Assembly (NCBI GenBank): GCA_905196835.1
Contig: CAJJWN010000036.1
Span: forward strand, 1-31,129
Direction: 5' to 3'
Length of the DNA: 31,129 nucleotides
DNA from: an uncultured Prevotella sp.
GTDB lineage: Bacteria > Bacteroidota > Bacteroidia > Bacteroidales > Bacteroidaceae
The position numbers and the translations under genes were made by a program. Shown here piece after piece: positions 16,600 through 24,455 of this stretch; position 1 is the first letter of the stretch; every line of letters starts with the position of its first letter. The notes beneath the pieces were generated by a model. That model was not told where the DNA came from, made no database searches, and saw nothing but the letters and a program-made list of their open reading frames with translations.

Positions 16600-16607
16600 T
16601 AAATTTG
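16600..16607 (+). promoter_or_regulatory. Bacteroidota -7 box for the RND efflux operon
   Basis: TAAATTTG is a perfect TAnnTTTG match, 29 bp upstream of the ATG at 16637. No TTTG was seen at the -33 distance, which would fit activator dependence. Confidence 0.65.
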
Positions 16608-16636
16608 CAGCATAATCACAACTAAACACAACTGAA

Positions 16637-17665
16637 ATGAAAAGCATTCATCAAATAGCGCTTGCGCTGGCAGCCGTCATGCTGTCGGCCTGCAACGCTG
16701 AAAACAACAAAGGCCAAGCAGCCGACGAGGCCGTAAGGGTGGAAGTGACGCGGGTAAAAGCCGCCACGGCCGACCGCACAAGCCGCTACTCGGGCACCGT
16801 AGAAGAGGAGAACGGCTCGCTCTTGAGCTTCGCCGTGGGCGGCACGGTGAGCCGCGTACTCGTTGACGAGGGCGACCGCGTGGGCAAGGGGCAGCTTATC
16901 GCAACGCTCGACACCGAGCAGCTTACCCACAACCACACCTCCGCACATGCCGCCCTGGCGCAGGCCGAGGACACATACAGGCGCATGGAGGAGCTGCACG
17001 GCAAGGGCAGCCTGCCCGAAATAAAGTGGGTCGAAGCGCAGACCGCCCTCCAGCGTGCCCGCGCATCCGAGCAAATGGCGCGCAAGCAACTCGCCGACTG
17101 CCGGCTGTACGCCCCGTTCAGCGGCGTAATATCAAAGAAATTCGCCGAGAAGGGACAGAACGTCGGCGCGGGAACGCAGATAGCCAAGCTCGTGGCCGTA
17201 GGCCGGATGAAGGTGAAAATATCCGTGCCCGAAAGCGAGATGGCGCAAATCAGCGTCGGACAGAAGGCCGACGTAACCATAGAAGCCATTGGCGGAGCGT
17301 CAATGCAGGCCACGGTGACGGAGAAAGGCGTGGCCGCCGACCCGCTGTCGCGCTCTTACGACGTGAAGCTAAGCCTGCCCAAAGCCGACAGGAAGCTGCT
17401 GCCCGGCATGGTGGCCGACGTTGCCCTGCGCGGCGGCAACACGTCTATGGCGTGCATACTGCCTGCACACATCGTGCAGATTGACGAGCGCAACAACGAG
17501 TTTGTATGGCTTGCCGTAGGCGGCAAGGCCGTGAAGCGCATCGTAACCGTTGGCGGCTTCACCGCCGACGGCGTGACCGTAACAGGCGGACTGGCCGACG
17601 GCGACATGGTAATCACCGCCGGGGCGCAGAAGGTTAGTGAAGGAATGAGGGTGGAAATAAAGTAA
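16637..17665 (+). CDS. RND efflux periplasmic adaptor (membrane fusion) lipoprotein
   Basis: A 342-residue adaptor that links the inner-membrane RND pump to the outer-membrane channel. It has a lipoprotein signal with lipobox LSAC (Cys19) and no acidic residues directly after the cysteine, consistent with periplasmic rather than surface placement. The typical order follows: first half of the lipoyl/barrel-sandwich domain (GGTVSRVLVDEGDRVGKGQL), alpha-helical hairpin (about 95-155, TAHAALAQAE-like heptads), second lipoyl half (APFSGVISKKFAEKGQNVG), beta-barrel (MKVKISVPESEMAQI) and membrane-proximal domain. It is the first gene of a three-gene operon; the pump starts 9 bp after its stop. It has a -7 promoter box upstream and a divergent AraC gene. 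Substrate unknown. Confidence 0.95.
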   Translation: MKSIHQIALALAAVMLSACNAENNKGQAADEAVRVEVTRVKAATADRTSRYSGTVEEENGSLLSFAVGGTVSRVLVDEGDRVGKGQLIATLDTEQLTHNHTSAHAALAQAEDTYRRMEELHGKGSLPEIKWVEAQTALQRARASEQMARKQLADCRLYAPFSGVISKKFAEKGQNVGAGTQIAKLVAVGRMKVKISVPESEMAQISVGQKADVTIEAIGGASMQATVTEKGVAADPLSRSYDVKLSLPKADRKLLPGMVADVALRGGNTSMACILPAHIVQIDERNNEFVWLAVGGKAVKRIVTVGGFTADGVTVTGGLADGDMVITAGAQKVSEGMRVEIK

Positions 17666-17674
17666 GACGGAACG

Positions 17675-20600
17675 ATGAAACAACAAAAACGAAACTTCGT
17701 GGAATGGGCGATGCACTACCGCAAAATCGTCATCCTCGTGGTCTGCTGCCTCGTGGCGTTCGGCATGTACAGCCTGCCCGACATGCGCAAGAACGAGTTT
17801 CCCGACTACACAATACGCCAGGGAGTCGTAATTGCGGCCGCTCCGGGCGTGCCTGCCGACGAAATAACCGAGCAGGTTGCCAAGCCGTTGGAAGACTACA
17901 TCTTCTCCTACAAGGAGGTGAAGAAGGCCAAGACCTTCTCAAAGAGCACCGACGGCATGGCTTACATACAGGTGGAACTCAACGACGACATCGATGACAA
18001 GGACGCCTTTTGGAACAGGTTTAGGCACGGAGTGGGCGACTTCAAGGCACAACTGCCAAGCAACGTGCTCGCCATACAGGTGGTTGACGACTTCGGCGAC
18101 ACCTCCGCCCTGCTCATAACGATGGAGAGCGGCGACAAGACTTACCGCGAACTGTCCGACTACATGGACGCGCTGAAGGACAGCCTGCGCCGCATAGAGA
18201 GCGTGGGACGCATGACCGTGAGCGGCATGAGGCAAGAACAAATAGCCATATACGTTGACAACCGCCGCCTCGCAAACTACGGACTTAGCGACCGGACACT
18301 GGCCGCGACGCTGGCGCAAAAGGGCTTCACCACAAGCGGAGGCCGCGTGAAGACCACCGACGCGGTAGAACCCATATACGTGGAGAAGTCGCTCAACTCG
18401 GTATTCGACATCAGCGAGGCAATAGTCTACACCGACCCTGACGGGCGGAACATACGTCTGAAGGACATTGCGGACGTGCGCCGCGAATATCCCGCTCCCG
18501 AAAGCTACATCGAAAACAACGGAAAGAAGTGCCTTCTACTTAGCGTGGAGATGAAGAAAGGCCGCAACATAGTTGACATGGGGCGCGAAATCGACAAGGC
18601 TATGGCCGGTTTCCAAAGTACATTGCCTGCCGATGTAAGCATCTTCCGCATAACAGACCAAAGCCAGGTGGTAGGCGGCAGCGTCTACAACTTCCTTAAA
18701 GAGCTGCTCATCGCGGTATGTGCCGTCATCATAGTGGTGATGCTCCTGCTGCCCATGAGGGTGGCTTTGGTGGCCGCTTTCACCATTCCCATAACCATAT
18801 TCACGTCGCTCGGCCTGTTCCATGCGTTCGGAATAGAGCTTAACACGGTAACGCTGGCCGCGCTGATAGCGTCGCTCGGAATAATAGTTGACGACTCGAT
18901 AATCATCATCGACAACTACATGGAGAAGCTCGGGGAAGGAGTGGCGCGCTGGAAAGCGTCAATCGACAGCACAACCCACTTCCTGCGCTCCATCTTCTCG
19001 GCCACGCTGGCAATAAGCATAACGTTCTTCCCGTTCCTGTTCACCACCCACGGAATGCTGCGCGACTTCCTTGTCAGCTTCCCGTGGGCCATAACCATCA
19101 TCCTCGGAGTGTCGCTCCTGGTGGCTACCTTGTTTGTTCCGTTCATACAGTTCTGGTTCATCCGCAAGCCGATAGGCGGCAAACCGAAGGACGGCGGACG
19201 GCGCAGGTTCTCGCTGCTCGACACCTTGCAGGGCGCATACGACAAGCTGCTGGACGCCTGCTTCGCCCATCCGAAGGTCACGGTGGCCACCGGCGTGGCC
19301 TTCGTAGCCATCGGCGCGGTGCTGATAAGCCACCTTCCGCAGGAAATGATGCCGACGGCCGACCGCAACCAGTTCGCCGTTGAAATCTACATGCCTACCG
19401 GAACGTCGCTCCAGCGCACGTCAGCCGTAGCTGACAGCATGGCCGCCGTGTTGAGGAAAGACAAGCGGGTGGTGTCTGTAACGGAGTTCAAGGGATGCTC
19501 GTCGCCACGCTTCCACACATCGTATGCTCCACAGACAGGCGGCGAGAACTTTGCTCAGTTCATCGTGAACACCACCGGCGTGAAGCAGACCGTCGAGCTG
19601 CTTGACTATTATTCGCCACGGTACACCAACCACTTTCCCGGCGCTTACGTGCGCTTCAAGGAGCTTAGCTACAGCGAAGCGGTAAATCCTGTCGAGGTAA
19701 GGCTTAGCGGCGACAACATCGACACGCTGAAACGCGATGCCGGCAAGGTGCTTGCCATACTGCGGAAGATGCCCGACCTTACTATTGTACGCACCGACAT
19801 GGACGAGCCGTTGCCGTCGGCCACCGTCAGACTGAAGGCCGACGAGGCCGCAAGGCTCGGCATAAGCAACCTCACGGTGGAGTCTACGCTGGCCATGAGG
19901 TACGGAGCGGGTATGCAGGTAGCTACCGTATGGGAGGACGGCGACGCAATACCGGTAACCCTGAAAAGCACTACGGCCGAACGGGCGACCAACGCCGACG
20001 TGGCCGACGAGATGCTCCCGGCGGCCGGAGGACTGGCGCAAGTGCCGCTAAGGCAGGTGGCCGACATAACACCGAGCTGGAAAAACGGGTGCATTGTGCG
20101 GCGCAACGGGGTGTACACCGTGACCGTCCAGGCCGACGTAAAGCGCGGAGTGAACGGCACGGAGGCCAACAACAAGGTGGTTAAGGCGGTGAGCGGCATT
20201 GCGCTGTCGCCCGGAACAAGCGTAAGCTATGGCGGAGAGATAGAGAACAACGACAACTACATACCGCAAATCACAACCGGGCTGGCCGTGGCTACGTTCA
20301 TAATTTTCTTCATCCTGCTGTTCCACCTCAAGAAAGTAAGCCTCGCCCTGCTCGTATTTTCGAGCATCGCGCTGTGCACATTCGGCACCGCTGCCAGCGT
20401 GCTCATACAGGGAATAAACTTCAGCGTGACGTGTTATCTCGGCGTAATCAGCCTGATGGGCATCATCGTGCGCAACGGAATAATAATGATTGACTACGCC
20501 GAAGAGCTGCGCCTGACTGACGGGATGCACGCCGAAGAGGCCATCTACCACTCGGCCAAGCGGCGAATGCGCCCCATATTCCTCACCTCCGCCGCAGCGT

Positions 20601-20785
20601 CGATGGGCGTAATCCCGATGATTTTGGGCGGAAGCGGACTGTGGATGCCCATGGGCACGGTGGTATGCTACGGCACACTCATCACCATGGTGTTCATACT
20701 GACCGTGCTGCCTGCGGCCTACCTGCTGATATTCCGCGGCACTACGGAGAAGAGACAACGAATAGAAGCAATCGAAAACGAATAA
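17675..20785 (+). CDS. RND efflux pump permease (AcrB/HAE family)
   Basis: A 1036-residue inner-membrane proton antiporter of the AcrB/AcrD/AcrF superfamily, full length. It has an N-terminal membrane helix (about 16-34), a large periplasmic loop, a block of six helices from about 345, a second periplasmic loop (about 560-860) and a final helix block from about 868. The proton-relay aspartates are in place: VDDS with Asp406-Asp407 (compare AcrB D407/D408). GIIVRNGIIMIDYAEEL near residue 930 is the matching TM10/TM11 segment. In the same frame the sequence has no breaks. Gene order adaptor-pump-channel with 9-bp gaps indicates one operon. The sequence alone does not tell drugs from other amphiphiles; no CzcA-type metal signature was recognised. 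Confidence 0.96.
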   Translation: MKQQKRNFVEWAMHYRKIVILVVCCLVAFGMYSLPDMRKNEFPDYTIRQGVVIAAAPGVPADEITEQVAKPLEDYIFSYKEVKKAKTFSKSTDGMAYIQVELNDDIDDKDAFWNRFRHGVGDFKAQLPSNVLAIQVVDDFGDTSALLITMESGDKTYRELSDYMDALKDSLRRIESVGRMTVSGMRQEQIAIYVDNRRLANYGLSDRTLAATLAQKGFTTSGGRVKTTDAVEPIYVEKSLNSVFDISEAIVYTDPDGRNIRLKDIADVRREYPAPESYIENNGKKCLLLSVEMKKGRNIVDMGREIDKAMAGFQSTLPADVSIFRITDQSQVVGGSVYNFLKELLIAVCAVIIVVMLLLPMRVALVAAFTIPITIFTSLGLFHAFGIELNTVTLAALIASLGIIVDDSIIIIDNYMEKLGEGVARWKASIDSTTHFLRSIFSATLAISITFFPFLFTTHGMLRDFLVSFPWAITIILGVSLLVATLFVPFIQFWFIRKPIGGKPKDGGRRRFSLLDTLQGAYDKLLDACFAHPKVTVATGVAFVAIGAVLISHLPQEMMPTADRNQFAVEIYMPTGTSLQRTSAVADSMAAVLRKDKRVVSVTEFKGCSSPRFHTSYAPQTGGENFAQFIVNTTGVKQTVELLDYYSPRYTNHFPGAYVRFKELSYSEAVNPVEVRLSGDNIDTLKRDAGKVLAILRKMPDLTIVRTDMDEPLPSATVRLKADEAARLGISNLTVESTLAMRYGAGMQVATVWEDGDAIPVTLKSTTAERATNADVADEMLPAAGGLAQVPLRQVADITPSWKNGCIVRRNGVYTVTVQADVKRGVNGTEANNKVVKAVSGIALSPGTSVSYGGEIENNDNYIPQITTGLAVATFIIFFILLFHLKKVSLALLVFSSIALCTFGTAASVLIQGINFSVTCYLGVISLMGIIVRNGIIMIDYAEELRLTDGMHAEEAIYHSAKRRMRPIFLTSAAASMGVIPMILGGSGLWMPMGTVVCYGTLITMVFILTVLPAAYLLIFRGTTEKRQRIEAIENE

Positions 20786-20794
20786 CTTTTGATT

Positions 20795-22066
20795 ATGAGA
20801 ACCATCATATTATCGGCCGCGCTGCTGCTGGCGGCCTCGTCGGCGCAGGCGCAACGCCTGATGACCGCAGAACAGGCGGTGAGCGACGCATTGCAGAACA
20901 ACGTGCGCATGAAGAACGCCGACAACGACCTTGAGGCCGCGCGGCAGGCCAAGAAGCAGGCGTTTACAAAATACTTCCCCACCGTAAGCGCAACGGGCAT
21001 CGGCTACATGGCCGACAAGGGACTGTTGGAAATGAGTCTCGCGCCGGGAATGGAGATGTCGATGATGAAGAACGGCATCATGGGAGGCGTGTCGGCGCAG
21101 CTGCCACTGTTCACGGGCGGACGCATACTGAACGCCAACCGGCTGGCCGACGTCGGCGTGGAGACGAGCCGGCAGCAACGGCGCATGTCGCATAACGAGG
21201 TAGTGCTGACCGCCGAAACATACTTCTGGCAGGCCGTGATGCTGAAAGAGAAGCTGAAAACGGTGGAGGCCGTGGAACGGCAGCTTGACAAGTTCGCCAA
21301 GGATGCCGACGCGGCCGTCAACGCCGGAGTGACAGACAGGAACGACCTGCTGCAAATAAACCTAAAGAAAAACGAGACCCGGAGCAACCGCATAACGCTG
21401 GAAAACGCGCTGACGACGGCCAAACGCCTGCTGGCGCAGTACACCGGGCACGACGGCGACAGCATAGACGTGAGCGCGGACATGAGCGGCGGGCTGCCGC
21501 CCTCGCCCCTGCAACTGTACGCCGAACCGCAAACGGCTCTGGCGAACACCGCCGAATACGCCCTTATGGAGCAGAACGTGAAGGCCAACAGGCTGAAATA
21601 CAAGATGACCGTAGGGCAAAACCTGCCCACGGTAGCCATCGGCGGCGGATATATGTATGACGACCTGATGGACAAGAGCCACCAGTTCTGGATAGGTTTC
21701 GCCACAGTGAGCATACCGCTCAGCGGCTGGTGGGGTGGCTCGCACGAGATGAAGAAGCAACGCCTGGCCGTAAGGAACGCAGAGAACACACTCCAGGACA
21801 ACAGCCAGCTGCTCGTAATCGACATGGAAAACAAGTGGAACGACATGAACGACGCTTACCGAAAAATCGGCATAGCCATGGAGTCAATCGCCCAGGCGGA
21901 GGAGAACCTGCGCCTGCACGACGACTACTACCGCACCGGAACGGCCACGATGAGCGACCTGCTCGAGGCCCAGACGCTCTACCAGAACAGCCGCTCGGCC
22001 TACGTCGAGGCGTATGCCGAATACCAAATAAAGAAGCGTGAATACCTGCAAGCCACCGGACAATGA
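20795..22066 (+). CDS. TolC-family outer membrane efflux channel
   Basis: A 423-residue outer-membrane factor with a cleavable signal peptide (ILSAALLLAASSAQAQ) and two repeats of the OEP domain, rich in Ala/Asn/Glu long helices: first repeat from LMTAEQAVSDALQNN to about 210, second from about 240 (ALMEQNVKANRLKYKM) to the end. The C-terminal part with YRTGTATMSDLLEAQTLYQ is a clear family block. The start at 20795 is the first ATG; the TTG two codons upstream is less likely. It begins 9 bp after the pump stop, completing the tripartite efflux operon. The channel should dock to the adaptor and pump encoded upstream. A 15+7 array lies 47 bp downstream. Confidence 0.95.
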   Translation: MRTIILSAALLLAASSAQAQRLMTAEQAVSDALQNNVRMKNADNDLEAARQAKKQAFTKYFPTVSATGIGYMADKGLLEMSLAPGMEMSMMKNGIMGGVSAQLPLFTGGRILNANRLADVGVETSRQQRRMSHNEVVLTAETYFWQAVMLKEKLKTVEAVERQLDKFAKDADAAVNAGVTDRNDLLQINLKKNETRSNRITLENALTTAKRLLAQYTGHDGDSIDVSADMSGGLPPSPLQLYAEPQTALANTAEYALMEQNVKANRLKYKMTVGQNLPTVAIGGGYMYDDLMDKSHQFWIGFATVSIPLSGWWGGSHEMKKQRLAVRNAENTLQDNSQLLVIDMENKWNDMNDAYRKIGIAMESIAQAEENLRLHDDYYRTGTATMSDLLEAQTLYQNSRSAYVEAYAEYQIKKREYLQATGQ

Positions 22067-22113
22067 CACGCTTTTTACCCGTCTGATAACCATCTGATAA
22101 TCAACACGTTTGC

Positions 22114-22172
22114 GAAAGGCCGCCTTTTAGCGTGCAATTCACGGCCTTTTGGAAGGCGAAAGACGGCCTTTC
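22114..22172 (+). repeat. 15+7 palindromic micro-array, locus E (3 units, 59 nt)
   Basis: GAAAGGCCGCCTTTT, spacer AGCGTGC, AATTCACGGCCTTTT, spacer GGAAGGC, GAAAGACGGCCTTTC. The AATTC-type unit, which has lost the first five bases of the consensus, also occurs as the third unit of locus A (and as GATTG in locus B). Confidence 0.85.
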
Positions 22173-22179
22173 GCGGTTA

Positions 22180-22469
22180 ATCCGCAGTTTGGGTATATTG
22201 GCATTCGTGGTAATAGGGCCTCGAAGAGGTCCAACTATGCTTAACCGCATGTGGAGCGAAGCGGAACTTGCGGTATATATGCTGCAAATAACATCGTCCT
22301 CGAAGAGGGCGAATAGCTGCCTGCTGTTCGCCCCCTTTGGGGACGGTTATGGTGGTTTCGACTTACCGCAAGTTCCGTTCCCTTCGGTCACTACACATGC
22401 GGTTAAGCATAGTTCGCCCCCTTCGGGGACGGGATTGGCACCTATACGTTATACATCAAAACTGCGGAT
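22180..22469. repeat. 290-nt near-palindromic element
   Basis: Nested inverted arms fold the whole segment. ATCCGCAGTTT (22180-22190) pairs with 22459-22469; a CTCGAAGAGG-type block near 22218 faces CCCCTTCGGGG near 22418; 22233-22253 pairs perfectly with 22394-22414 (21 bp); 22262-22275 pairs perfectly with 22364-22377 (14 bp); 22295-22313 pairs with 22327-22345 (19 bp, three mismatches). The apex is 22314-22326. No coding frame is convincing. It lies between two convergent genes. Confidence 0.75.
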
Positions 22470-22503
22470 GAACTGCCAATCGCAAAAGCCTCAACAGCAA
22501 AAC

Positions 22504-22541
22504 AAAAACAAAGGGAAGCCCCTGTGAGAGGAGCTTCCCTT
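22504..22541 (-). terminator. Intrinsic terminator of the beta-barrel gene
   Basis: AAGGGAAGC (22511-22519) and GCTTCCCTT (22533-22541) form a 9-bp stem with a 13-nt loop. On the minus strand the stem is followed by TGTTTTTGTTTTG, a T-rich tail. It lies 35 bp after the stop of the minus-strand gene. Confidence 0.85.
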
Positions 22542-22576
22542 GATATTGCATGTGCGGCTACGCCGCTACGCTGCGC

Positions 22577-23179
22577 TTAGAAGTAGTAAGCGGCGGAAAT
22601 CTGCCATGTGTTAGAACGGCCGCGGAATACCTCTTTCGCACCGTCGAACACTGTAACTTCGCCCGTCTTGCCGCAAACGATGTTGTAGTTTGCACCCACC
22701 TGCAAGTGGCTGAGCAGCATTACGCCAAAGCCTACGTTGACACTGAAGTTGGAAGTGTTGAGCTTCCAGTCGGCCACATCCTCGACTATCGTCTGGTGCT
22801 TGTCGCCTACGTTGAAGCCGAACTGCGGACCTGCTGCAAGATATACCGCCGCAAGACTACCTAAACCGATGTCATAACGCAGGTTGATGGGGATGTTTAT
22901 CGCCTGCTGCTTTAACTTCTTGTCGGCTCCCTTCACCTTGGCCTCGCGCTGGTCGTAAAGTGCCGAAGCGTCGATGCCGAGACCGACGATGGGCAGGGTG
23001 AACTTGACGGTAGGGCCGATGAAGAAGCCCGTGCGGTTGGAAGCATCCACTACGTCGCTGCTGAACGACATGTCTGTGATGTTAAGACCGCCTTTCAGAC
23101 CGAACTTGAACTGTGCCTGCGCCGGAAGGGCAAAGCATGTGGCCGCCACGAGGACGGCGAGTGTAAAGATTTTTTTCAT
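22577..23179 (-). CDS. Small outer-membrane beta-barrel protein (OmpX/porin-like)
   Basis: A 200-residue protein with a cleavable signal peptide (MKKIFTLAVLVAATCFALPAQAQ split at AQA-QF) and an eight-stranded-type barrel. It starts FKFGLKGGLNITDM, has alternating aromatic strands (VNVGFGVMLLSHLQVGANYN) and ends with the aromatic C-terminus ISAAYYF that is needed for outer-membrane assembly. It matches the Bacteroidota outer-membrane protein beta-barrel family. It lies downstream of gldN on the same strand, separated by 156 bp that contain a TACGG-word inverted repeat, so it is probably a separate transcript ending in its own terminator. Ligand or structural role unknown. Confidence 0.88.
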   Translation of the reverse strand: MKKIFTLAVLVAATCFALPAQAQFKFGLKGGLNITDMSFSSDVVDASNRTGFFIGPTVKFTLPIVGLGIDASALYDQREAKVKGADKKLKQQAINIPINLRYDIGLGSLAAVYLAAGPQFGFNVGDKHQTIVEDVADWKLNTSNFSVNVGFGVMLLSHLQVGANYNIVCGKTGEVTVFDGAKEVFRGRSNTWQISAAYYF

Positions 23180-23198
23180 ACAATTGTTTTTTTATGGG

Positions 23199-23327
23199 GT
23201 TTGCAATACGGTTATACGGTTTTATGGTTATACGGTTTTTACGGTTGCCATGTGCTTGACTGTACGGTTTTACGGTACGGTTTCAAAACATCCGTATAAC
23301 CGTAAGACCGCAAAACCGCAAAACCTA
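23199..23327. repeat. TACGGTTATACGG-word inverted repeat after gldN
   Basis: Read on the minus strand, the tract after the gldN stop begins with GGTTTTGCGG words and TTACGGTTATACGG. Beyond a centre near 23270 the reverse-complement vocabulary follows. TACGGTTATACGG (23207-23219) pairs exactly with 23292-23304 (13 bp), with further partial pairings. It probably marks the 3' end of the T9SS operon transcript. Confidence 0.6.
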
Positions 23328-23335
23328 AAATAAAA

Positions 23336-24430
23336 TCAATGCCTCTGGCGGCGCACGGTGACACGCGCGGCAGACGAGCCTGACGATGAAGACTTGCGCG
23401 ACGAACTGCGCTTGCGCACCGAAGCCGACGCGCGGCGGTTGCGCTTTGCCTTCTTTACTTTCTTGTCCTTGACGTCAAGTTTGGCTATGCTGTCGAGCGA
23501 ATCCTTGCGGGCCTGGTCGCCCCAGAGGTTCTTCTCGAAGGCGGCAAGCTCGCCCTCAATGCGCAGCTGCTCCTTTGCCAGGGCGGAGTCGGTGGGGCAA
23601 TACTGCGCGAGTGTGCGCCCGAGCATGTTGGATGTCTTATAGATTTTACCCTTATACATGTTGCGCGCAAAGTAATCGTCCATGCTCATGGTGGCCGCGT
23701 TGTTGAGGTTGCTTGTCATTACGACCTGCTTTGACAGGTAAGGAGCAACGTCGTCGTACTTCACCCAGAACAACGGGTACTTCTGTTCGCCGTCGCCGAA
23801 GTCGTCAGTGCGCCACAATATCGGGCAGAGGGCTACCGGCTTGACGTGGAAAGTAGCCGACGCCTGGTCGTAATACGCGCTCTCCTTGATGTAATATGAC
23901 TTCACTTCGGCCGACGGAATGTCGCTGTCGTCTATGCGGATACTGTTGTTTACGCGTTCATAATATATGTGGTAGTTGTCGATAAACGCCTTGCGGTCTA
24001 CCTGCGCGGAGTCGGTAAACATCTCGTTGCCGTCAAGGCGGTACTCGTAAGCCTTCACCGTGCCGCTCATCATAAGCTTGAACAGGTAGGTAAACAGGTT
24101 CATCTGCGAGCCGGCCGGCTCTACGGGATAGTACAACGCGGCGTTGGCATCCTCTTCAAGCAGTATTTCACGGTATATGTCGCGCCGCCAGACAACGTCC
24201 TCCGACATCTTCGCCGCAACGGGGAATGATATCTTCGCACGCGTGGTAAGGCCTTGGGCGCTTTGCGCAGCACGCTTCTGCTGCTCGCGGCGGCGCGCCG
24301 CCGGCTGCGCGTTTACGGCGTCAACGGCGAACACAACGAGGAGCAAGACCACGGCGAAGACACGAAGCAACTGGCCTTCGCACCGTTTAAAAGAACACCA
24401 TATGGATTGTGGAAACAAGAAACCTGTCAT
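23336..24430 (-). CDS. gldN: Type IX secretion ring protein GldN/PorN
   Basis: A 364-residue periplasmic protein that forms with GldK the ring under the outer membrane in T9SS. A hydrophobic signal segment (VFAVVLLLVVFAVDAVNAQ, about 24-42) is followed by the GldN core with family blocks VVWRRDIYREILLEEDANAALYYP, MNLFTYLFKLMMSGTVKAYEY and PLFWVKYDDVAPYLSKQ. The C-terminal 45 residues are a Lys/Arg/Ser-rich tail (KAKRNRRASASVRKRSSSRK) with no acidic residues. The ATG at 24430 is 25 bp after the gldM stop, and that spacer is one arm of the TTAAGAATTAAG word family. It is the last gene of the porP-gldKLMN operon. Confidence 0.95.
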   Translation of the reverse strand: MTGFLFPQSIWCSFKRCEGQLLRVFAVVLLLVVFAVDAVNAQPAARRREQQKRAAQSAQGLTTRAKISFPVAAKMSEDVVWRRDIYREILLEEDANAALYYPVEPAGSQMNLFTYLFKLMMSGTVKAYEYRLDGNEMFTDSAQVDRKAFIDNYHIYYERVNNSIRIDDSDIPSAEVKSYYIKESAYYDQASATFHVKPVALCPILWRTDDFGDGEQKYPLFWVKYDDVAPYLSKQVVMTSNLNNAATMSMDDYFARNMYKGKIYKTSNMLGRTLAQYCPTDSALAKEQLRIEGELAAFEKNLWGDQARKDSLDSIAKLDVKDKKVKKAKRNRRASASVRKRSSSRKSSSSGSSAARVTVRRQRH

Positions 24431-24455
24431 ATTTTCTTAACTCTTAATTCTTAAC
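24431..24455 (-). repeat. Single TTAAGAATTAAG word arm between gldM and gldN
   Basis: The whole 25-bp gap between the two genes reads, on the minus strand, GTTAAGAATTAAGAG followed by TTAAGAAAAT. It is the same vocabulary as the 34- and 36-bp inverted repeats at 29367 and 10757, but with no partner arm. It also has to serve as the ribosome-binding region of gldN. Confidence 0.7.

Noticed and set aside
20789..20794. TTG start for the TolC-family gene
   Set aside because: The ATG at 20795 lies two codons later with normal spacing and signal peptide.
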